Assembly: GCF_008362905.1 (NCBI RefSeq)
Contig: NZ_VFJB01000003.1
Location: forward strand, 193,501-257,500
Length of the DNA: 64,000 bases
Direction: 5' to 3'
From: Deferribacter autotrophicus
GTDB lineage: Bacteria > Chrysiogenota > Deferribacteres > Deferribacterales > Deferribacteraceae
Part shown: positions 34,624-42,676 of the stretch, piece after piece
Numbering within the stretch: position 1 is the first letter of the stretch
Layout: each line of letters starts with the position of its first letter
Notes under the pieces: generated by a model
The model's input: the letters and a program-made list of their open reading frames with translations, nothing else
Database searches by the model: none
Told to the model about the DNA's origin: nothing
Position numbers and translations under genes: made by a program

Positions 34624-36571
34624 TCTAACTTTAATTTTTCTTTTATTCACGGTTATTTCCACTGGTTTTGCCCAAGATAGCCCATTGCTATCGCTGAAAA
34701 AACTGTTTCCTGATGTAAATGTTTTGGAAGGTGGTGAACTTAAATGGTTAACCACTGCTTTTGATGTGGAAAAATCAGGAGATTATATAACGCTAAGAAG
34801 GCACTACACTTATTTTGGTGATAAGGAAACTACTATACTAGATATAAAAAGGAAGAAGACTTTTAAGATTGTTGCAATGCTGTTTTTTGCTAAGAATGCT
34901 TTGAAAGCAAATGAATTATTTAGTGATTTAAAACAGATGAAAGCAGATTTTTCAAAAAAAATCTCAGTGGGTGATAAAGGGATAATTTTTGCTAAAAGAA
35001 GGAATAATGGTTTTAATGCAGATTATACACTGATTTTTTTAATGAATAATTTTGTTGTAAAACTTGAGGGGGATGATGGATTTGCGGTAGTGGATTTTGC
35101 GGACTACTTTGTAAAAAGTATAAGAAATTTTATTGCAGAAAACCTTGAGTATTACCTTCTAAACAGTATTGTTTTAAAAGTTGAAAAAGAGGGATTTTTA
35201 ACAAAGGAAAAAGAGATAAATATTTCAGAGGGGATGGATAGCGATATAGTGATTGAAGGGCATATAGAAGATTTCGATGGAAATTATGTTAGCGATGCAA
35301 GAATTTATGTAAAAGGGATCAGCGTTGAGACTAAAAGCAACCAGAATGGAGATTTCAGAATATTTTTGAAACTCAATAAAAATAAAAAGAAAGTAATAAA
35401 AACTAAGCTTTACTTGGAAAAGAAAAAAAATGAGAATAAAAGCTTGTTACCAGTGTATTTGCTAATGTTAGAGGGAAATAAAATTTACAATAATATTTAC
35501 ATAAAACCAGATATTCAAAAAGTTTTCAAAGCTGAAAAAAATAAAATTTTTGATTTGAATATAGAAAATTTCAGTATTGAAGAAAACAGGTTTAATTTTA
35601 CTATTAACTGTTCAAAAGGTTCATTTTTTAAATGTCAACAAATGGTATCTGGTGAAATTGATAATGATGGTAGCATTAAAGGTAGCTGGTTTGGAACCGG
35701 GGGAAAAGGTGAAGTAAAAGGTTTTATTTTGAAAAAGACAAATAGTGTAAAATATCCTGTAAAAAAATTTTGCAAAATAATGAGTTTTGCAGGAAATGTG
35801 GAAGGGAATATTTTAAAAACGAATCAGCACTTACTTTTAGGCTCTTTAGATGACTATTTAAATTTACTCTTTTTGGATTGTAGTAAGCTACTAAGTAATT
35901 ATTTTGTAAAAGAAGTTACATTAAATATGTTTTTCCCAAATGAAAATATTAATAGAAAAGAGTTGGTTTTATTTACAGGCAATATTAGCGACAACTTATA
36001 TCAGATTTATGATGAAATTTTAAAAGGAGCCATAAATAATGGCGTTGTGAAGTTTCAGTTATCGGGTAATAATGTTTATGAAGAGAAATTTTTAATTGTT
36101 TACAATGGTATGGAATTGTTGAATATGGATGATGAGAAAAGTTTTGTAGAAGTTGAAAAGTATGATTTTAATATTAATGCTCAGCAGGGAAAAATGTTTG
36201 CTAAGTTTATTCCAAACAATAAAGATTATGTGAGCTTTAGGAATAGGATTGCGAAAGATGGCAAACCTGATATTGCTATAAAATTAACTATTTCTCAAGT
36301 TAAAGGGAATTTAAAACAGATCGATGTGGTTTCAAAAGGGAGTATCAAGCTGCTTTGGAATACAAATCCTTTGGATATTTATCCAGCTATAGCAGTTTTT
36401 GAAAGGAACAGATATTTGAATGATGAAAAAGGTAGGATAAATTTAAAATTAGATGGAAATAAAAAAGATTTTGTTTTATATATTGCTGGTTCAGAATTAA
36501 TGGATAAAAGAAATACTGAATTAATTTTGAGAATTGATAATGAAAAATATAAAGTAAGGGTTGAGGATTAA
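34604..36571 (+). CDS. Large exported protein, unknown
   Basis: The most plausible start is the GTG at 34604, giving a signal peptide (LLLRSLTLIFLLFTVISTGF, cleaving near AQDSP); the frame reaches further upstream only inside the thioesterase gene. About 655 residues, soluble after the signal and probably periplasmic. Residues near 200-240 (VIEGHIEDFDGNYVSDARIY followed by VKGISVETKSNQNGDFRI) resemble a carboxypeptidase-regulatory-like beta-sandwich. The rest has no motif that I recognise. The TAA stop is 1 bp before the ATG of the selenoprotein candidate. Confidence 0.8.
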   Translation: MKLLLRSLTLIFLLFTVISTGFAQDSPLLSLKKLFPDVNVLEGGELKWLTTAFDVEKSGDYITLRRHYTYFGDKETTILDIKRKKTFKIVAMLFFAKNALKANELFSDLKQMKADFSKKISVGDKGIIFAKRRNNGFNADYTLIFLMNNFVVKLEGDDGFAVVDFADYFVKSIRNFIAENLEYYLLNSIVLKVEKEGFLTKEKEINISEGMDSDIVIEGHIEDFDGNYVSDARIYVKGISVETKSNQNGDFRIFLKLNKNKKKVIKTKLYLEKKKNENKSLLPVYLLMLEGNKIYNNIYIKPDIQKVFKAEKNKIFDLNIENFSIEENRFNFTINCSKGSFFKCQQMVSGEIDNDGSIKGSWFGTGGKGEVKGFILKKTNSVKYPVKKFCKIMSFAGNVEGNILKTNQHLLLGSLDDYLNLLFLDCSKLLSNYFVKEVTLNMFFPNENINRKELVLFTGNISDNLYQIYDEILKGAINNGVVKFQLSGNNVYEEKFLIVYNGMELLNMDDEKSFVEVEKYDFNINAQQGKMFAKFIPNNKDYVSFRNRIAKDGKPDIAIKLTISQVKGNLKQIDVVSKGSIKLLWNTNPLDIYPAIAVFERNRYLNDEKGRINLKLDGNKKDFVLYIAGSELMDKRNTELILRIDNEKYKVRVED

Positions 36572-36572
36572 A

Positions 36573-36722
36573 ATGGGCGATTACATCGGTTTGATAATTT
36601 TTGTATTACTGGTGGTTGTGTTGAGTTTTTTCAGAGGTGGCACCTGAGGCGTTGATTCATGTAGTATCGAGGATCGATACAAGAAAGATAAAAAGAAAAA
36701 TAAAACTAATAAGAAAAAATAA
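36573..36722 (+). CDS. Candidate selenoprotein: 49-residue membrane protein with in-frame TGA
   Basis: The ATG at 36573 is preceded by GAGG at 6 nt, inside the end of the previous gene (1 bp after its stop). Codons run MGDYIGLIIFVLLVVVLSFF, RGGT, then TGA (36645-36647), then GVDSCSIEDRYKKDKKKNKT and NKKK with TAA at 36720. The frame before TGA is a full transmembrane helix; the frame after it is a sensible, lysine-rich cytoplasmic tail in codons typical of the region. Reading TGA as Sec gives GGTUGVDSC, a U-x4-C redox-like pair next to a GGxUG motif reminiscent of eukaryotic SelK/SelS. A SECIS-like hairpin follows at the right distance. If TGA is a true stop, a 24-residue hydrophobic peptide results. 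Confidence 0.65.
36664..36680 (+). promoter_or_regulatory. SECIS-like hairpin downstream of the TGA
   Basis: GTATCGA-GGA-TCGATAC is a perfect 7-bp stem with G at the first loop positions (or 6 bp with loop AGGAT). The loop begins 23 nt after the TGA, within the 16-37 nt range known for bacterial SECIS elements, and it lies inside the coding frame as bacterial SECIS elements do. Alternative: a chance hairpin, or a weak terminator without T-run. Confidence 0.6.
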
Positions 36723-36747
36723 ATATTAGTTTGTTGTCGCTTTTTTA

Positions 36748-36943
36748 TCAATATTGCACAGTACATAGTTAAATATCATGAACGCACAACCATGTGTTTA
36801 ACATATTGATAATAAAGAGATTGCTTCGTCGCTTACGCTCCTCGCAATGACGCAAATAATGTTGTCACCCTGAGCGTCAGCGAAGCAATCTTTTGTTTAT
36901 CATAAAGTTACACACTTGAAACGTTTTTTATTGTGCAATGCCC
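36748..36943. repeat. MITE-like palindromic element (copy C), about 196 bp
   Basis: Same family as 30975-31166: left end ATTGCACA (36753-36760), inner words AGATTGCTTCG, CTCGCAATGAC, GCGTCAGCGAAGCAATC, and right terminal repeat TTGTGCAATGCCC (36931-36943). It occupies almost the entire gap between the selenoprotein candidate and the convergent 2Fe-2S protein gene. Non-coding. Confidence 0.72.
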
Positions 36944-36948
36944 TCTAT

Positions 36949-38469
36949 TCATTTTTTAAAAAGTGAATTGAAATTTTCATTTTTATATAATTCAATATTA
37001 TTAACTTCTTTAAAGTGGTTGTTAATGAAAGCAGGTACGGATTTGTAGCTGAAAAATTTTATTGATAAAAGCGCAGGGTCTCCACTGAAAAAAGAAACCT
37101 TTTTACTGAATTTTTTTGGAAATAAACCAAGGTTAATAAAGGCAGTACCTGCTTCTTCAATATCCTGAAAACTGTAAATAATGATATTGGATATTTTTCC
37201 TATAAATTTTTCACAGTATTTTAATAGAGCGTCAATAAAATCTCCCAGTTCTTTAATAGCTTCTATCTGCTTGTTTGAAATGGATAAAGAAATTTCCTTT
37301 TTTCTATATATGTGGAAAAAGGTTTCATTATCTCTTTTTGATATTTTTACAAGTATTTCAATTGGTATTTTATCTAGTAGTTCAGTTCTATCTTTAAACT
37401 GGAAGTTATTATCAATGATCCCATAATTTTTTAGACTTGCAACTGCCTTGAAAATTACTTTGGGACTCAGAGAGTCAGGTTCGAAATAACTGTCTTTAAT
37501 AGTTATTTCTTTGAAATCTTCTGAAATGTCAGTGATTGGATTTATGCCTGTTGAAAAAAGAAATTCTGTGTCTATTGAAGAAGAAATATATTTAGTATCA
37601 AGCACAAATAACTTATTATCTTTTTTGTAAAAGATGGTTTGAAGGTTGTCAAAAGGTATAAGTAACGATTCATCCTGCAAATTGAGAAGTCTAAAAAAAG
37701 TGAGTAAATTTGATGGATTTTCAAGAGGCTGAATTATTTCACAAAACATTTCTCCAATATTGAATGTATAATAACTTACAAGATTCAACAAATGTGTACC
37801 ATTGTAGCTATTTTTGTCTAATATAATTAAGATTCTATCAATATCAGGAACATCAACATAATTGTATATAAAGTCAGAAATAAGATTGTTATCTATGATA
37901 TCAATCAATGGCTCTTCTGTTTTTACATAACCATCAAAGGAGACGTTACCTATACTTGCGCTGTAAACAAAGTATTTAATACCTTTTGGATACTGAATAA
38001 GTATAAGACCATCTTTCAATTCTGTGAGTTCATCTTTTGTTTCAAAATTTGTTTTTTCGTCCTTTTCTTCATTTGTTTGAATAAATTCTAATTTATTTTC
38101 ATTTGTGTTATTATTGTTTAATTTTTTTACTGTAACTTTGACAATATTTGGATCTTCTTCTACAATCCATTCTTCAGTGTCCACGATAATATCAGATTTT
38201 ACATTATACTGACATGCAAGCCTGTAACCATTTTCTAGATTTATTTTTGCAAGAACCAATCTATCTTTTTTTGTGGGTTTATTGATCTCTTTACCGTCAG
38301 CAGATATGATTTTCACTTTACATTTGCCGCATTGCCCATTCCCTTTGCAAAGTGATTCTATATGTATATTATTTTCCACAAGAACATCGTAAAGATTAGC
38401 CCCACTTTTTGCTTCAATTACAATATTTTTATTTTTAACATTGATCTTTACCTTTTTGCCAAAAAACAT
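36949..38469 (-). CDS. Protein with N-terminal 2Fe-2S ferredoxin domain
   Basis: 506 residues. Plant-type ferredoxin domain in the first 95 residues: SLCKGNGQCGKCKVKI supplies C-x5-C-x2-C and the fourth Cys lies in RLACQYNV. The large C-terminal part (about 100-506) is divergent and lacks recognisable DUF4445/ASKHA motifs that RACo-type corrinoid-protein reactivators normally carry, though the N-terminal half has the same look. Lies 7 bp after the ABC ATPase gene, last in a leftward unit. Electron donor or reactivase, not decidable here. Confidence 0.75.
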   Translation of the reverse strand: MFFGKKVKINVKNKNIVIEAKSGANLYDVLVENNIHIESLCKGNGQCGKCKVKIISADGKEINKPTKKDRLVLAKINLENGYRLACQYNVKSDIIVDTEEWIVEEDPNIVKVTVKKLNNNNTNENKLEFIQTNEEKDEKTNFETKDELTELKDGLILIQYPKGIKYFVYSASIGNVSFDGYVKTEEPLIDIIDNNLISDFIYNYVDVPDIDRILIILDKNSYNGTHLLNLVSYYTFNIGEMFCEIIQPLENPSNLLTFFRLLNLQDESLLIPFDNLQTIFYKKDNKLFVLDTKYISSSIDTEFLFSTGINPITDISEDFKEITIKDSYFEPDSLSPKVIFKAVASLKNYGIIDNNFQFKDRTELLDKIPIEILVKISKRDNETFFHIYRKKEISLSISNKQIEAIKELGDFIDALLKYCEKFIGKISNIIIYSFQDIEEAGTAFINLGLFPKKFSKKVSFFSGDPALLSIKFFSYKSVPAFINNHFKEVNNIELYKNENFNSLFKK

Positions 38470-38476
38470 ATCACCT

Positions 38477-39214
38477 CTATAAAATCTGTCCTAAAAACTG
38501 TTTGAGTCTTTCATTTTTTGGATTAGAGAAAATTTCTTGAGGAGTATTTTCTTCGATCAATTCCCCTTCATCCATAAATACAACCCTGTCAGCTACTTCC
38601 CTTGCAAATCCCATTTCGTGAGTAACTACTACCATAGTCATTCCTTCCTTTGCAAGGGTTTTCATAACATCGAGAACTTCACCAATCATTTCAGGGTCAA
38701 GGGCGCTGGTTGGCTCATCGAAAAGCATAATCTTTGGGCGCATAGCAAGAGCCCTTGCAATGGCCACCCTTTGCTGTTGACCACCAGATAGCTGGGAAGG
38801 GTAACTGTTAACTTTGTCTGCAAGTCCAACTTTATTGAGTAATTGCAAAGCTATTTCTTCGGCCTCTTCTTTCTTCATTTTCTTTACAACCATGGGGGCG
38901 AGAGTGATATTCTTTAGCACTGTCATGTGAGGAAACAGATTAAACTGCTGAAAAACCATTCCAACTTCTTCACGTACTTTGTTAATATTAGTTTTTGGAT
39001 GAGTCAAATCTACTCCATCAATAATAATTTTACCATCGTTTATTGATTCAAGCAAATTTAATGTACGCAAAAAAGTCGATTTACCCGAACCGCTTGGACC
39101 AATTATTACTACAACTTCACTTCTTTTTACTTTTAAATTTATACCTTTTAATGCGTGAACCCCGTTGGGGTAAATTTTATGAACATTAGTCGCTTCAATT
39201 ATATAATCAGTCAC
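38477..39214 (-). CDS. Polar amino-acid ABC transporter ATPase
   Basis: I choose the GTG at 39214 (AGGAGG about 10 nt upstream, overlapping the permease end); a TTG start 21 bp earlier is less likely. 245 residues with Walker [10 protein letters not shown], signature [17 protein letters not shown], Walker [13 protein letters not shown] and switch His ([10 protein letters not shown]). The GlnQ/HisP-type family imports polar amino acids. Substrate within this class cannot be assigned by sequence alone. Confidence 0.95.
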   Translation of the reverse strand: MTDYIIEATNVHKIYPNGVHALKGINLKVKRSEVVVIIGPSGSGKSTFLRTLNLLESINDGKIIIDGVDLTHPKTNINKVREEVGMVFQQFNLFPHMTVLKNITLAPMVVKKMKKEEAEEIALQLLNKVGLADKVNSYPSQLSGGQQQRVAIARALAMRPKIMLFDEPTSALDPEMIGEVLDVMKTLAKEGMTMVVVTHEMGFAREVADRVVFMDEGELIEENTPQEIFSNPKNERLKQFLGQIL

Positions 39215-40148
39215 TTTCTGCCAACCTCCTTTCAATTAATTGAGTTAAGAAGGACAGGGAGGTGGTCAATATAAGGTAAAGAGCTGCAACTGTAAACCAT
39301 ACCTCAAAGGGTTGAAAAGTAGATGTAACCACTTCTCTTCCTGCCTTAGTCAAATCAGTGATCGATATAACTGAAACAAGGGATGAATCTTTAATTAAAG
39401 AAATGAATTGTCCTGCCATAGGTGGTATTGTTCTTTTTAATGCTTGAGGTAGGATTATGTATTTCATCGTCTGGAAGTAGTTCATTCCGAGACTTCTTGC
39501 TGCCTCAGTTTGTCCTTTATGGATTGACTGAATTCCAGCTCTAACAATTTCAGCCACATATGCACCTGCAAAAACTGCGAGTGCAGCAACACCAGCAGTA
39601 AATCTGTTTAGCTGTAAAACGGTACCAATAAAAAAGTAAAAAATAAATATTTGTACTAAGAGTGGAGTTCCTCTAATTAGTTCAATGTATGTAATGGCAA
39701 GTTTTTTTAATGCCGGATTTTCAGATATACGCATTAAACCTGTAATTATTCCTATTATAATTGCAAAAAATATTGATATTATAGATAATTTGAGAGTAAT
39801 TATTAGTCCTAGAAGTAATGGCCCTGGTTCACTTACTTTAATTTTTGCTACAACATCACCTTCAAATATAAGATCATTGTCTGAAACAGAAATTGAGCTA
39901 TATTTTTCAATGACTTCTTTTTCTCCGCTGTCTGAAACAATAATTAGTTTTTTACCTTCAATTTTTGCTGTTCCATCAAAAGGTGCTCTTATTTCTTTAT
40001 CGTAAACATGCCAAACAAATTGGAAAACCCTGTTCCAACGCCAGATATAATTTATTTGTTTTGTTGAGAAATAAAAAAATGCACCAATCCCAATAAGAAT
40101 TAAAACAAAAATCACATTCCATAAAAAATTATTTCTCTTTTTGTTCAC
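39207..40148 (-). CDS. Polar amino-acid ABC transporter permease
   Basis: 313 residues. An N-terminal membrane segment and a 90-residue soluble insert precede the usual permease core: TM helices, then the EAA loop [26 protein letters not shown] followed by [21 protein letters not shown]. HisM/GlnP family. The extra soluble N-terminal region (about residues 30-100) is longer than in most members. Overlaps the ATPase gene by 8 bp. Confidence 0.94.
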   Translation of the reverse strand: MNKKRNNFLWNVIFVLILIGIGAFFYFSTKQINYIWRWNRVFQFVWHVYDKEIRAPFDGTAKIEGKKLIIVSDSGEKEVIEKYSSISVSDNDLIFEGDVVAKIKVSEPGPLLLGLIITLKLSIISIFFAIIIGIITGLMRISENPALKKLAITYIELIRGTPLLVQIFIFYFFIGTVLQLNRFTAGVAALAVFAGAYVAEIVRAGIQSIHKGQTEAARSLGMNYFQTMKYIILPQALKRTIPPMAGQFISLIKDSSLVSVISITDLTKAGREVVTSTFQPFEVWFTVAALYLILTTSLSFLTQLIERRLAESD

Positions 40149-40174
40149 TTTTATCCTCTCTTGTATATGTATTA

Positions 40175-40198
40175 AGCCCCCTGAGGAATCAGGGGGCT
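40175..40198 (-). terminator. Hairpin between binding-protein and permease genes
   Basis: AGCCCCCTGA, 4-nt loop, TCAGGGGGCT: a GC-rich perfect 10-bp stem, no T-run after it on the minus strand. Placed between the binding-protein gene and the permease gene, it probably halts or protects transcripts so that binding protein exceeds permease, a common arrangement. Confidence 0.6.
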
Positions 40199-40208
40199 AT
40201 GAGTTTTT

Positions 40209-41018
40209 TTATTGAATTTGTTTATGCCAGGATGTACTTTTAAACCATTTATTATAAATTTTATCGTAAGTTCCATCACCTTTGATTTGTCTCAAAAAGT
40301 TGTTAAGCCAGTTAAGGAAGTCTGGATCTCCTTTCTTTACAGCCCAACCAAGAGGTTCATAAGTAAATGGTTTGTCAAGGAAAACTACTTTATCTTTATA
40401 AAGGGAGTAGTAGTAAGCACATAGAGGAAGGTCATAAACAAATGCATCAGCTTTTCCGTTTATAAAGTCTTGAAATGCATCAGCTTCTGTTTCAAAAGCG
40501 TTGATTGTTGCTTTAGAAATATATTTCTTAGCGGCAAAATATCCTGTTGTTCCAAGTTTTGAAGCTATTACATATTTTGGATTATTTAAATCTTTATAGC
40601 TTTTAATTTTACCAGCGTCTTTTTTGTGAATAAGTAATGTTTGACCTACGATAATATATGGATCTGCAAAATTTACCTGAAGGTTTCTTTTTTGGGTTAT
40701 TGTCATTCCTGACATAATAATGTCAAATTTGTCTGTGATTAGTGCTGGAATGATTCCGTCCCATGCAGTATTTACAATTTTGAGCTTAACGCCCATTGCT
40801 TTTGCCATAACTTTGGCAATATCCACGTCAAAACCGATGATTTCACCATTTTTTGCTGTCATTTCAAATGGCTTGTAACCTGATTCGAGACCTACCCTTA
40901 ATTCACCTCTTTTCAAAATTTGATTGAGGGTAGATTTCTCCCAGAGGGAGTTATCTGCGGCAAATACTAGTGTTGCCAAGAAAAAAACAAAAACTACTGA
41001 AAGTAACGCTTTTCTCAT
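40209..41018 (-). CDS. Periplasmic amino-acid-binding protein (SBP_bac_3)
   Basis: 269 residues with a signal peptide (to VFAAD) and the family core LNQILKRGELRVGLESGYKPFEMTAKNGEIIGFDVDIAKVMAKAMG. Ligand-pocket segments GMTITQKRNLQVNFADPYI and KLGTTGYFAAKKYI are present. Captures polar amino acids for the transporter encoded downstream. GGAGGATG ribosome site. The mini zinc-ribbon gene ends 10 bp upstream. Confidence 0.94.
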   Translation of the reverse strand: MRKALLSVVFVFFLATLVFAADNSLWEKSTLNQILKRGELRVGLESGYKPFEMTAKNGEIIGFDVDIAKVMAKAMGVKLKIVNTAWDGIIPALITDKFDIIMSGMTITQKRNLQVNFADPYIIVGQTLLIHKKDAGKIKSYKDLNNPKYVIASKLGTTGYFAAKKYISKATINAFETEADAFQDFINGKADAFVYDLPLCAYYYSLYKDKVVFLDKPFTYEPLGWAVKKGDPDFLNWLNNFLRQIKGDGTYDKIYNKWFKSTSWHKQIQ

Positions 41019-41027
41019 TGCATCCTC

Positions 41028-41180
41028 CTAATAAGATTTTCCTTCATCTAATAATTCACTTATTATCATTTGCGTCCCACAATCAGGACACCTTGGTATT
41101 GATTCTTTAGGTATGTATATAATTTGCTTCCTCCCACATTTTGGGCATTTTATCTCTACTGCTTCTATCTTATCTCTCAC
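41028..41180 (-). CDS. Mini zinc-ribbon protein
   Basis: A GTG-started frame with GGAGGC directly upstream encodes 50 residues containing two CxxC pairs: KCPKCGRK at about 11-18 and PRCPDCGTQM at about 29-38, i.e. a rubredoxin-like zinc ribbon or zinc-finger. Ends with LLDEGKSY. It precedes the ABC transporter binding-protein gene by 10 bp and is probably transcribed with it. Function unknown; many such FmdB-like or TFIIB-type ribbons are small nucleic-acid or metal-binding proteins. Confidence 0.7.
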   Translation of the reverse strand: MRDKIEAVEIKCPKCGRKQIIYIPKESIPRCPDCGTQMIISELLDEGKSY

Positions 41181-41314
41181 AATAGCCTCCAATATTAAAT
41201 GTTGTACAAATACACTTTAAATCAATTTCACATTACTTTAAAAAGTTCTTTTAATTTTTGCAAGCACTTTGTGATTGAATGTGTATATAAAGATGTTAAG
41301 TAATGTTGAATCTT

Positions 41315-42676
41315 TTAAAGGTTTTTTAAATATGTGTTAATTATATTTTTAAGACTGTCTTTAGTTATTTCACCTAAAAAAAGTTCAATGTTTTCCTCAG
41401 AGTTTTCAAGGAAATAGAGAGCCTTTTCAAATCCTTTTTTTGCTTCCTGATATTCACCAAGATTTTTCATGCACAAAGCATAATAATACCATCCTGAGAT
41501 TGATTCTCCTTTAAGGAAAAGGCATTTTCTAAAATTTTCCAGAGCCTTAAGGTAATCATTGTGTAGGTAGTGATAAATTCCATTTAAAAGAAAAGTTTCA
41601 TAGTTTAATGGTTCATTCTTGATTATTGTATCAAGTAAATTTTTGGCGTTTTCAAAATCGTGTAGTTTGATTAAGCACAAAGTCTTGAATATTTTTGCGC
41701 GTAAATTTGAGGGATTGAAGTTATTAGTTATCATAGAAAAATAATTTAGTGCTTCCTTTGGCCTATCCTGAGAAAGAAGTTGTATACCTTTTTCAAAAAG
41801 GTCTGTTTCCTCTTTTTTGGAGTCTCTAGCTTTTCTTATCTTGATATCAGTAAATAATGGTAGTTGTGTTATTTTGTGTTCAGTAGTAATAACAGGGGCA
41901 TCTTTTTTGCGAAAGATTACAACTCCATTGATTTCTTCACGTTTAAATATATCTTTTGGAATTGAAAGGATGTCTGCTGTACCAAAGATAATAAAAGAAT
42001 TTTTATCAGCAATTTTATCAATTTTTTTTACCGCTAATTCGATTTCATTTTTATCAAGATAAATTAAAAGATTTCTACAATAAATAATATGGTAATTATC
42101 TTCAGGTAGATCGAATAAGTTTTCATTGGAGAAGTTAACTAATGATTTTACATGTTCTTTAAGTTTAAAGGTTTTATCATCTATTTTATCAAAGTATTTT
42201 TTAATGAGGTTATCATCAGTATTTCTTAAATACCATTTTTGGTAAATTCCTTTTTTGGCTTCATTTAATATTTGTTCACTAATATCTATTCCTAATATAT
42301 TTATTTTATCTTTATATTCAGGTAAAGACTCTAGAATTTCGATAGCGATTGTATAAGGTTCGCAGCCATTTGCGCAACCTATTGAAATGATATTTATAGT
42401 TGTATTATCTTTTAAGTGTTCGATTATTGGTTTTAGAACAGTAAACTGACTTTTATTCCTGTAGAAAAATGATTCATTTATAGTTAAATCTGATAAAAAC
42501 TTATATAATGCTGATCTGTCATTCAATAAAGTGCGGTAAATGTATTCTTCACTTTTATATGTGTTGAGCCATTTGTTAAGAGTATCGTAAAATTTTTCTT
42601 CTAAAGGCCCTGTAATGTTTAACCCTGCGAATTTTCTAATAAGCGATTTAATATCGTTTGTAAACAAACTATGCAT
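41315..42676 (-). CDS. cheR: CheR methyltransferase with TPR tail
   Basis: 453 residues. The N-terminal half is a CheR domain: ESFFYRNKSQFTVLKPII, SAM loop ISIGCANGCEPYTIAIEILE, NILGIDISEQILNEAKKGIY and HIIYCRNLLIYLD. The C-terminal 170 residues hold three or more TPR-like helical pairs (ALNYFSMITNNFN, AKNLLDTIIKNEP, YLKALENFRKCLF). It methylates receptor glutamates. CheR-TPR fusions typify Frz/alternative-function systems. Last gene of the leftward chemosensory unit (8-bp overlap with the gene before it). Confidence 0.93.
   Translation of the reverse strand: MHSLFTNDIKSLIRKFAGLNITGPLEEKFYDTLNKWLNTYKSEEYIYRTLLNDRSALYKFLSDLTINESFFYRNKSQFTVLKPIIEHLKDNTTINIISIGCANGCEPYTIAIEILESLPEYKDKINILGIDISEQILNEAKKGIYQKWYLRNTDDNLIKKYFDKIDDKTFKLKEHVKSLVNFSNENLFDLPEDNYHIIYCRNLLIYLDKNEIELAVKKIDKIADKNSFIIFGTADILSIPKDIFKREEINGVVIFRKKDAPVITTEHKITQLPLFTDIKIRKARDSKKEETDLFEKGIQLLSQDRPKEALNYFSMITNNFNPSNLRAKIFKTLCLIKLHDFENAKNLLDTIIKNEPLNYETFLLNGIYHYLHNDYLKALENFRKCLFLKGESISGWYYYALCMKNLGEYQEAKKGFEKALYFLENSEENIELFLGEITKDSLKNIINTYLKNL

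Noticed and set aside
36573-36647. 24-residue peptide ending at the TGA as the true product
   Set aside because: Possible, but the continuing frame, the hairpin at proper distance and the sensible Lys-rich tail make recoding more likely. Kept as the main alternative.
36664-36680. Hairpin as an intrinsic terminator of the exported-protein gene
   Set aside because: No T-run follows; A-rich sequence continues the frame to TAA at 36720.
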